Assembly (NCBI GenBank): GCA_022702705.1
Contig: CM040421.1
Coordinates: 78,176,121-78,240,120 of the forward strand
Direction of reading: 5' to 3'
Length of the DNA: 64,000 bases
Source: Papilionanthe hookeriana x Papilionanthe teres
Lineage: Eukaryota > Streptophyta > Magnoliopsida > Asparagales > Orchidaceae
Shown here: positions 55,709-64,000 of the stretch, in pieces
Numbering within the stretch: the first letter of the stretch is position 1
How the letters are laid out: each line of letters opens with the position of its first letter
Position numbers and translations under genes: made by a program
The notes under the pieces: generated by a model
What the model saw: only the letters and a program-made list of their open reading frames with translations
Told to the model about the DNA's origin: nothing
The model's database searches: none

Positions 55709-56938
55709 ATTGATAGCGAAGAAGCTGATTATTTTCAGGAAAAATTTGAAACGCTCAATTCAACAGCACCAGAAAATCAAATACTAATTCCATCTGTTGT
55801 AAAACCCCCTAAACTTGAATTAAAAAATCTTCCAAATCATTTGAAGTATGTATTTTTAGAAGAGTTTTCAACATTACCAGTAATTTGAATCCTCAGACTT
55901 AAATGAAATTCAAGAACAAAAATTAATAGATACATTAAAAAAATACGAAAAAGCCTTTGGATGGACTCTAGCTGATATCAAAGGAATCAGTCCATCGATT
56001 TATATGTACAGAATTTTATTAAATGAAGAACATAAACCAAGAATTTATCCACAAAGGAGACTAAACCTTATTATGAAAGAAGTAATTAAAAAAGAAATTT
56101 TAAAATGGTTAGATGCTCGAATTATATATCCTATTTCGGATAGTACTTGGGTAAGTCCAATTCATTGTGTTCCCAAGAAAGGAGGAGTAACTGTTGAAGC
56201 AAATGAAAATAATGAATTAATACCTATCAGACAAGTTGTTGGTTGGCGTATTTGTATTGATTATAGAAAATTAAATGCCGCAACCTAAAAGATCACTTTC
56301 CTCTTCCTTTTCTAAACCAAATGCTAAATAGACTTGCTGGAAACAAGTATTACTGCTTTTTGGATGGATATATCGGTTACCATCAAATACCTATTGCTCC
56401 TAAGGATTAAGAGAAAACAACATTTATGAGTCCTTATTGAACTTTTGCTTTTTGAAGAATGACCTTCAGACTATGTAATGCACCTACAACATTCTAAAGA
56501 TGTATGATGTCTATCTTTAGTAAGTTAATTGATAATGGAATAGAAGTATTTATGGATGATTTCTCTGTGTTTGGAACATCATTTGATGCATGCTTAAATC
56601 ATCTTGAAAAAATTTTGGAGTTATGCGAAAAAACTAACTTAGTTCAAAATTGGGAGAAATGTCAATTTATGGTTGCAGAAGGAATTGTATTAGGGTATAA
56701 AATTTCAGAAAATGGCATGGAAGTAGACCCTACAAAAATTCAAGTAATAGCTAAATTATCTCCTCCTACTATAGTGAGAGGGGTAAGAAGTTTTCTTGGA
56801 CATGTTGGTTTCTACATGCGCTATATTAAAGATTTTTCAAGAATCACCAAACCACTATGCCAACTTTTAGAAAAGGACAAGAAATTTGAATTTACCGAAG
56901 ACTGCTTAAATGCCTTTGAGTTATTAAAGGAAAAATAA
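55709..56938 (+). pseudogene. pol (RT): Reverse transcriptase of element E, broken
   Basis: The sequence has GWTLADIKGISPSIYMYRIL, then WVSPIHCVPKKGGVTV and GWRICIDYRKLNAAT. The middle of the palm (about 56288-56500) is riddled with stops and a frameshift, but FLDGYIGYHQIPIAP is recognisable. The catalytic motif VFMDDFSVFG is intact in 56504-56938, followed by FLGHVGFYMRYIKDFS and the connection. The FMDD form instead of YVDD is normal for Athila. Confidence 0.9.
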
Positions 56939-57497
56939 TCACAACACCTTTAATAGTTTCACCTGACTGGGGGAAACCATTTGAATTAATGTGCGATGCT
57001 AGTGATTATGCTATTGGAGTTGTTCTTGGTCAAAGATATGATACAATTTTTATAGTTATATACTATGCTAGTAGAACTCTTAATGATGTTCAATCTAACT
57101 GCACGGTTACTAAAAAAGAGTTACTGACTATTGTATATGCTTTTGATAAATTCAAATCATATTTAATAGGAACAAAATGTATTGTGCATACTGATCACTC
57201 TGCTATTAAATATCTGATGCAAAAGAAGGATACTAAACCAAGATTAATTAGATGGGTACTTTTAATGCAAGAATTCGATTTTGTGGTAATTGATAGAAAG
57301 GGAACTGATAATCAAATTGCTGATCATTTATCAAGACTAGAATATCATGAATCATCTGATACTGACAATAGAATAACAGACAGTTTCCCTAACGAACAAC
57401 TTTATAATATTAATGAGTGGAAAATCCCTTGGTTTGCTAATATAGTTAACTATATAATAAGCGATATTTTGCCACCTATGCTAACTCTGCAGCAATA
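56939..57497 (+). pseudogene. pol (RNH): RNase H of element E
   Basis: Within 56989-57497 the reading MCDASDYAIGVVLGQR, YYASRTLNDVQSNCTVTKKE, IVHTDHSAIKYLM and DRKGTDNQIADHLSRLE gives the catalytic Asp, Glu, Asp and Asp in order. Only one RNase H is present, as in other Athila elements and unlike elements A and B. It is the best preserved enzyme domain in E, with a frameshift only at its upstream junction near 56938. Confidence 0.9.
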
Positions 57498-58715
57498 AAA
57501 AAAATTCATTCATGATGCAAAATCATATTTTTGGGATGAACCATATTTATATAAGCAATGTAACGATCTTATTATTAGGAAATGTGTGCCTTATGAAGAA
57601 ACTGAACTAATTATTCAAAAATGCCACAATTCTGAGTTTGGAGGACCTTTTGGAATTGACAAAACAGCGCATAAAATTTTGCAACCTAGATTTTATTGGC
57701 CTACTCTTTTTAAAGATATTTACAAATATATCAAAACTTGTGATAGATGCCAATGTGTAGGTAATATATCTAGAAGAAATGAAATGCCTCTGAATTTCAT
57801 GTTAGAAGTTGAGATTTTTGATGTTTAGGGATTAGATTTCATGGGACCATTTATTCCTTCCTTTGGGAACTTATATATTTAATTGCAGTTGATTATGTAT
57901 CCAAGTGGATTGAAGCACAAGCTTTACCTCGTTGTGATGCTAAAAGTGTTTCAAGATTCTTAATGAAAAACATTTTTACAAGATACGGAATGCCGAGAGT
58001 GATTATCACTGACGGAGGATCCCATTTTAAGAATAAATACATTCAAAGATTGACAGAAAAGTTTAATATTGTTCATAGATTCTCTACTACCTATCATCCT
58101 CAAACTAGTGATTTAGCTGAAGTTTCTAATCGTGAGATTAAATAAATTTTAGAATGGACTGTAAATCCTAGTAGAGTAGATTGGTCTACGAGATTGGATA
58201 CTGCATTATGGGCATACAGGACTGCTTCTAAAATTCCTATTGGTATGACTCCTTACAGACTTATTTTGGGAAGACTTGTCACTTACCAGTAGAAATAGAT
58301 CATAAAGCATATTGGGAAATTAAAGAATTTAATTATAATTTGAAAAATGCTGGTGAGAAGAGATTGTTGTAATTGAATGAATTAGAAGAATTAAGAAATG
58401 AATCTTACGGTAAAGACAAAATTTATAAGAAAAAACATGAAGTTAATGCATGATCGAAAGATTAACCAGAAGAACTTTGAATCAAGACAAGAAGTTTTGC
58501 TTTACAATACAAGGTTGAAATTATTTCCTGGGAAATTGAAGTCTCTTTGGTTAGGACCCTTTACTGTGACTCAGGTTTACACTTAATGAGCTAATGAAAT
58601 TAAAGATCAGAAGACTGGGAATAAATTTAAAGTAAATGAACATAGATTAAAACCATATTTTGAGATTAAAAGACCAAATTTTAAAGAGTTTTTAATGCTC
58701 AGTCAACCTGAATAA
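57498..58715 (+). pseudogene. pol (INT): Integrase of element E, broken
   Basis: The zinc-binding region is CHNSEFGGPFGIDKTAHKIL with CDRCQCVGN; proline replaces the His normally found in GGHF. The catalytic core has GLDFMGPF (Asp), ITDGGSHF (Asp) and TSDLAEVSNREIK (Glu). The C-terminal part has LGPFTVTQVY and HRLKPYFEIKRP, ending at a TAA at 58713-58715. Stops at about 57826, 58143, 58290 and 58584 plus frame changes break it. Confidence 0.87.
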
Positions 58716-59280
58716 CACCTGAACAGGTCAGGCTGATGACGTTAAACCAAGCGCTTTTTGGGAGGAAACCCATAGTTATATTTATTTGTTTGAGTGTTTG
58801 TTTGAGTTTATTATTAATTTGTAGTAATAATGAATTCTACTACTTGTATTTGCCCTTTGATTATCAAGAATTTGGATCCATAGAGAAAATTTGGAACATA
58901 TTTGACCACGGCGTAAATGTGCAAAATTTTGCCTAGGGCGCTGACGGTGTGATTGACGCCGCTGACGGTAGGTTTTTCCCAAGAGCTCTGGAATTTAATT
59001 ACACAAGGATTGCCAATGGAGCCATCGAGGCCGCCGACAGCGGGATCGGCGAGTGGGCAATTTTTCGAGTTCGAAATGACAGTTTTTGGCGGTTTTTAGC
59101 GAATTCGTCCTTTATAAACTTAAATTGGACAGTTCCTAAACACTTTAATTCCCAAAAATGAATGGAAACTCCCTTTAATTCTTGTCTAATTACTTCTAAT
59201 GCAGTAGATTACCCTAGATTTTAAGTGTACAACCAGAGAAAGTTCGTGAGTGCCGAGGCGCAGTGACTTTTCAACAAGGT
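58716..59280 (+). other. Post-pol junction with an LTR-like GC-rich module
   Basis: At 58735-58772 lies GACGTTAAACCAAGCGCTTT followed by TTGGGAGGAAACCCA, a motif regularly found after integrase in Athila elements. From 58932 to about 59055 a GC-rich module (CTAGGGCGCTGACGG...GACGCCGCTGACGG) resembles the start of the 3' LTR at 63964-64000. CCTTTATAAAC near 59109 looks like a TATA box. The ORFs here are short and unrelated to known proteins. Confidence 0.6.
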
Positions 59281-60346
59281 GATGTCCAAGGGAAGGATAA
59301 TCAAGGAAAGAGGATTTATCAATCGAGGATTAACTAATTTTTTATCAGCAATTGAAGAAATGATTGTGCGGTGAAGATGAGAAGTATTTTGCGATACTAC
59401 TGCCGTAGTAGTCGTTCCAGTGGTGAATGAATTCTATGCTAATTTTCATGGAATCAACCAAGGAAGCGTCTATGTGCGAGGTAGATGGATAACATTTAAT
59501 TATGGAAGGATTAATAAGTTATACATGCCTGAGAATGTTCCTATTTTCCATTATTAGAATTTCCTGCCGACAAGAGACAAGATGAATGAAATTTATCAAT
59601 ATTTGACGGATGAAATTGAAGACTATGAAGTTAGAGAAAACGGGTACGTTGGTTTTTCTACATCACTTTTAAATCCCGTTTCGAAAAATTGGCACTTTTT
59701 CATATATGTGAAGTTATTACCGACGATGAAAATCGGTAAAGTCACCAAAGAAAGTGCTAAATTGAACTACTGCATTCAAATGGGATGTCCCATTGATATT
59801 AGATCAATTATTGTGAAGACTGTTTTTGGCCTGATCTTTCAAGGATCATCTCAAGGGATTGGACATCCTTCAACAATTTTCTTAATATGCAGTTTTTTTC
59901 AAGTATCATACGAGATTTGGGAAAAGGTACTGCTACCTTGGAAACCTTTAGACCCAACTTGTATGTTCCCAGCCATTGATGAAGAGAATGACATGTGCGT
60001 GATTAGGGATCAAGCGTCACAGAATTATGTTCCTATTCAACCTTTAGTAGCATACAAGACACCAATCATCTTACACCGAATCAAGAATCTGGAGAAGCAG
60101 GTACAAAATTTAACGAGTACAGTTAACAATATCTCGGATTTCTTTGATCATATCGAGTGGAGGATGAAAGAAAATTTTGATCATACTGGGCAATTTGAAG
60201 TGAGTTTGATACACTTAAAGAAGAAGATGGGATGGATTGAAGAAGATTCAACTAAAGAATTCTCATTTCGACTTTTTTATAACCTGCTCGTCCATATTCA
60301 AGCAATGTGTGATATCAGAGGAGAAACCAGTACTGATTCAAAATAG
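59281..60346 (+). pseudogene. Env-position 'plant transposon protein' ORF 1 (element E), broken
   Basis: After a decayed start near 59281 the frame reads VVPVVNEFYANFHGI, VYVRGRWITFN, a stop at about 59552, then 254 open codons from 59582: NPVSKNWHFFIYVKLLPTMK, KLNYCIQMGCPIDIRSIIV and GIGHPSTIFLICSFFQVSYE. This is the putative plant transposon protein domain seen downstream of pol in Athila elements. The C-terminal part has a coiled-coil-like IKNLEKQVQNLTSTVNNI. No signal peptide or convincing membrane segment is visible, so an envelope role is not supported by this sequence. It is paralogous to 61216-62340. Confidence 0.75.
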
Positions 60347-61215
60347 TAGTAAAATTGCCTTACTTTATTTATTTCTTTATGTTGTACTTGATTTGAACTA
60401 TGTTTGTGTGATTGCTTTCTTAGTTTGCTTTTTAAGCTCATTATAGTTGAGATTATGATTGAAATGTTTGTTCTCAGCGTTTTGAGTGTTGTGGTTTGGA
60501 TTGCGACGCTGATTAGATGAATTTAGGTTGAGAAAATACATGTTTATGTGTGTTATGTAATGTGTATTGTAAACACTTGGATTTAATATATAATTGTGAA
60601 GTTTTGTTGTGTGTATGTTTATTTGTGTTAATACATCACTTAATCACTTAAAATATATGATTAAAATGATCGATTGGATGACGACGAGGCTTAAACTTGA
60701 TCGAAATCGCAAAAATTTAAAAAATGATCAATATTTGAGAATCTTGCCGACGGCACACTCAAGGTTGCGATGGCGTGATTTTCCCGAGGCTATTGGAATT
60801 TAATTCAATTGAGCCCGCCGATGGTGCGAATGACCACGCCGATGGTGAGATAAAAAATTTACCTTTTAACCGAGATTTTGATCGTTTAATAGCCACTATT
60901 CATTGTCTTCTTCCCCGATTTACCAAAAATTTCAACCTAAGGCTTGATAAATCTCGGATTTGGAGCGATTTCAACACATTCTAACACCAGATTTCATCTT
61001 CCCTTGGTAAGAGCTTCACTCCTATGTAAAAATTTTTTAATTTCACCATGAAATTCTTCCACATTAAAAAATTTTGGGAAATTTGAAAATGTGGAGAAAA
61101 GACTTGGAAGAAATTCATGGAACTTGGTTTAGATTACTTTAAACCACCTTTAGAAGCCATTGTATTGTTATTTTGGAGATTACTTTGGATTTTTGTGATT
61201 TTGATAGATTAAACA
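60347..61215 (+). other. Spacer between the two env-position ORFs with a second GC-rich module
   Basis: AT-rich sequence with TTTGTGTGTTATGTAATGTG-like runs is followed at 60745-60850 by a module related to 58932-59055 (GCCGACGG..., TTTCCCGAGGCTATTGGAAT against TTTCCCAAGAGCTCTGGAAT). Downstream to 61215 it is AT-rich and noncoding. The layout module-spacer-ORF repeats that before ORF 1. Confidence 0.55.
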
Positions 61216-62340
61216 ATGGCTCCACATCAAAAGAGAAGACTTGAATTCGACAATTTGTGAATGCTAAAGCATAATCGAGATACACTTCAATCTTTCAAGG
61301 TAAGAATTACATTCAAGATCGAGTTTTCGATAATCCCGGAGGAGAAGTGGAACAAGTTATTAAATAGAGAGGATGAGAGAACTTCTGTTACACTACCAAT
61401 AAAGCTGCTATTGAAGTTTTAAGAGAGTTCTATTCAAATCTGACTCAGCTTGAGGACGAGCCTATCCAAGTAAGAGGATTTTCTATCGATTTTAATGCTA
61501 ACCGCATTAATTCTTTATACAAGCTTCACGATTACTTTTCTAGCATGTATGAAACATTTGGAACTATGGAAGGTCCATTAAATGATGTTATTTACTTTCT
61601 CACTGATGGGAAAGGAACTTGGAAAATTAAGAATCGTGAACGGATTAACTTTCCACTTTCTATGATGAATGCCACTGCTAAAGCATGGCATTTTTTCATT
61701 TGTTCTACTATGCTACCCACTTATCATCATAGTGAAGTCTCGAGAGACAGAGCTGTTCTGAATTTTTGTATTCAGAACAATAGAAGTATAAATGTGGGGA
61801 GAATAATTTACAAGAATATTATGGCCACTACGAAGAGTGAATCAAGTGGATATTTAGGACATCCTGGCCTAATTTATGCACTTTGTGAATTATCTGGAGT
61901 TGAAGCTAATGATGATGAAGAATGGGTATATCCGATGAAACCCATTAGTAAGGCAAATTTAAAAACTTATGAATCCCATTAGGAATGGAGATCTGGGAGT
62001 AGGAGCAAGGAACCTTCTACTAGTAGAGACATCCCTTCCACTAGCTATGACCCTCCTGCATCTAGTTCCCCTACCTTATATGATTTGATGAATGTCATGA
62101 CCTTGCAGCAGAAAAGTTTTGAGAAGTTAGATGAAAAGCTGGAAATAATTGATCATAGGATTGAAGGTTTAAAGTGAAGACATGATTACGATAGTGAGTA
62201 TCTTCAGGGGCACTCTGATTTTGAGATGACTAATTATGATGCTCAGGCTAGATACTACAGAGGAGAGCCTGATGTAATTTTTTCCAGAATGCCCCCGTTA
62301 TACTCAGTATCAGCTCAATCCATTTGTTGACCAGAGAGAT
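61216..62340 (+). pseudogene. Env-position 'plant transposon protein' ORF 2 (element E), broken
   Basis: It starts MAPHQKRRLEFDNL at 61216, like many Athila post-pol ORFs, but meets a TGA at once and is out of frame until about 61395. It then reads AIEVLREFYSNLTQLED, VRGFSIDFNANRIN, and from 61545 MMNATAKAWHFFICSTMLPT, VLNFCIQNNRSINVGRIIYK and LGHPGLIYALCELSGVE. A stop near 61980 and another near 62176 precede the tail, which has an S/P-rich segment and LQQKSFEKLDEKLEIIDHRI. It aligns with ORF 1 over the central domain at low identity, so the duplication is old or the two came from different elements. Confidence 0.78.
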
Positions 62341-63767
62341 GAAGACATAGCATGGGATTTTGATGATTGATGTTTTGATAGTGATGTGATGTGATGTATG
62401 TGTTTGTGTTAGTTTTGTTGTAGTACTTTCATTTTTATTAATTGTATTTTGTGGACTATGTTTTGTTTCTGAGATATGTGTTTTGATTTGTAGTTTATAT
62501 TTTAATTTATGAATGTTTGTGATGGATTGTGATTATAATTGTAATTGTGAACTTTTAAGTCTAATATAATAGACTGTTTGTTCTGTGATGTGAAATGCAT
62601 ATGACATGTGTAGTGTAGTTAATTGTTGTTAATGTTTAGTTTATATACTTGTTTTAAAATTTCATTACCCCAGCAAGTTTTCTAAATTATTATATGTGTA
62701 AAAAGGTTTTTAATATTACAGGTCAATTGAAGTTAAAAATTTTGAGATGAACCTGCAAAATTTCAAAAGACAAAAAAGCATAAAGTGCAAAGGTACGATA
62801 TTTTTATATTTAGAATTTTTCTTTCCACCTTATATTATTGCTTTTATGGAAAACTTTAAGTTTGGGGGGGAGAAAAATATTAACTATTCAGTTTTATCAA
62901 TTAACATATTTTTAAAAAAAATTATAAATATGATTTTTGTGATGAAATTTAATTCAGATAACTATACTTAGATTTTATCTAAATATGATAGAGAATTCAA
63001 AGAAATGTTTTTGGTAATAAAAATTAATTTTATAGGTTAAGATATTTAGTATAAGAGGATAAGAATTTTGTTAACTATTTAAAGTAAAGAAAACTATATT
63101 TTGAAATATTTAGAATCATAGGAATTTAATTGAGAAAGAAAAGATTGGGATTTAAAGATGTAAAAACTATTAATTGCATATAAGGCAAAGGATGTTTTAA
63201 AGTTTCAAATTCAGGAAAAGAAGAGTGAAGTTCAAAATTACTAATAGGCTATCCAGATATAGTAATTCTCACTTGAAAAAGAAAAAAAAGAAAAAGAAAA
63301 GGATTGAAAAGCAATCCCTGAAAAGAAAAGAAAAATATATAGGATTGAAAACAATCTAAAGGAAAAATGTAAGTGAGGAGAAGCGTGAGGAGATGTCTTA
63401 TCAAAAATTGGCTTCATTTGGATTAACCTAAAGGAAAAAAATTAAAACATTTATAAACTTATATTTATGACTAGTTTCTTTACTAATAATATCCTCATGA
63501 AGTTCCTATCTTCTAAATATTCTAAGTGAATTGATATTGCAACATATAGTCATTCTTGAAATGAATAGTAGACTAGAACTCTTAGACTTGATGACTAGAT
63601 AGCCTTACACCTGCAGAATTAATCTAATTATTTGAAAATCTATCTAAAAATTCTTGCTATGATATTTATTTAAATCAAAATTATAGTATTTCTGAATTAA
63701 AACTTTACCACAATGAATCATAAATTTTATGTAGTACTAAAGATTACTTGAGGACAAGTAATAGTTA
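62341..63767 (+). other. 3' UTR of element E
   Basis: Long AT-rich stretch without coding sequence. It contains a first PPT-like tract (AAGTTTGGGGGGGAGAAAAA, 62857-62876) about 0.9 kb before the probable PPT, and A/G-rich runs at 63280-63370 (GAAAAAGAAAAGGATTGAAA) of the type seen before Athila 3' LTRs. Confidence 0.6.
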
Positions 63768-63781
63768 TGTTTGGGGGATTT
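63768..63781 (+). promoter_or_regulatory. Probable polypurine tract of element E
   Basis: GAGGACAAGTAATAGTTATG followed by TTTGGGGGATT ends directly before TGACCC. This matches the usual Athila junction (GGACAAG...TTTGGGGG then TG). Confidence 0.65.
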
Positions 63782-64000
63782 TGACCCAAAGAAAAAATGT
63801 TAAGATTTTCATGCCCATTTTATATTTATTTTCATGATATTGCACTTTAAAGAAGGATATTTTTGATGTTTTTCTGCAGGTGTGTTGATTTATGGACAAG
63901 GGAGAGAAAATATGCAAAAAGGAGCGAATTTGGAGCAAAAAGGACCAAATTATGAAAATTTGATCTAGGGCGCCGATGGTTCGGTCGACGGCGCCGACAG
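63782..64000 (+). repeat. Start of the 3' LTR of element E (partial)
   Basis: It begins TGACCCAAAG after the PPT and runs off the window. At 63964-64000 it contains CTAGGGCGCCGATGG and GACGGCGCCGACAG, the GC-rich module that also occurs at 58932 and, diverged, at 60745. No second LTR copy is in the window, so the boundary rests on the PPT position. Confidence 0.6.

Larger units (their letters stand above)
53598..64000 (+). mobile_element. Element E: Athila-like Ty3/gypsy retrotransposon, 5' part displaced
   Basis: It opens inside gag, because element B inserted there (CAATT at 53598-53602 would be the target duplication). The order is gag, protease, RT, RNase H, integrase, two env-position ORFs, a long AT-rich 3' UTR, PPT and the start of the 3' LTR. 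Gag phrases such as NQFGGTLNDDPN, LRLRLFPFSLKDKA and YNPGW, and the FMDDFSVFG form of the RT motif, are typical of Athila. Many stops and frameshifts mark it as old, consistent with being the oldest element in the nest. Confidence 0.9.

Noticed and set aside
58782..58982. Possible membrane peptide IVIFICLSVCLSLLLICS after integrase of element E (58736-58936)
   Set aside because: A hydrophobic stretch in a 66-codon ORF that overlaps the noncoding post-pol motif, with no homologous ORF seen elsewhere in the window.

Overview
The window looks like repeat-dense nuclear DNA of a seed plant, most likely a flowering plant. I see no intact host gene, rRNA or tRNA. Essentially all of it is nested LTR retrotransposon sequence of two Ty3/gypsy groups: very large Tat/Ogre-like elements (7 kb LTRs, two RNase H domains, accessory coding sequence on both sides of gag-pol) and one Athila-like element (Athila-type gag, pol, and 'plant transposon protein' env-position ORFs).

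Layout. Element A (+ strand) occupies 1-20143: the last 682 bp of its 5' LTR, primer binding site, leader, gag with a long N-terminal extension, protease, RT, RNase H, a second RNase H, integrase, a post-pol ORF (9883-11371), a 3' UTR with a 45-bp tandem repeat, polypurine tract, and a complete 3' LTR (12988-20143). Element B (- strand, same family) runs from 53597 down to 20144. Its 5' LTR is 46376-53597, its internal region has the same gene order, and its 3' LTR is 20144-26543, where it stops abruptly at the end of A. The simplest reading is that A inserted into B's 3' LTR. Element C is a solo LTR (30712-37732) inserted into B's integrase, with a TAGGC target duplication on each side. Element E (Athila-like, + strand) occupies 53598-64000 and was the target of B, which interrupts E's gag. 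The inferred order is E first, then B, then A and C.

Main discovery. The post-pol ORF of A and B ends in a domain that closely resembles plant ALKBH9/ALKBH10-type 2-oxoglutarate/Fe(II) dioxygenases, the family of m6A RNA demethylases. The Fe ligands (H-x-D and the distal H) and the 2OG-binding arginine are visible in both copies. The domain is preceded by an N-terminal region that shares two motifs with the N-terminal extension of gag. A conserved splice-acceptor-like sequence sits just before the start codon, so the protein may have been made from a spliced subgenomic RNA. A retroelement that carries its own RNA demethylase would be a plausible epitranscriptomic counter-defence.

Both coding copies are now decayed, with stop codons and frameshifts. 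One frameshift just before the Fe-binding HxD motif is shared by A and B. The LTRs carry conserved noncoding features: a TATA box, a donor-like GT at a fixed 432-433 bp from it, a terminal hairpin, a roughly 150-bp phased series of short palindromes, and a fossil copy of the LTR/PBS boundary. Element E carries two tandem, diverged env-position ORFs, each preceded by a GC-rich LTR-like module.
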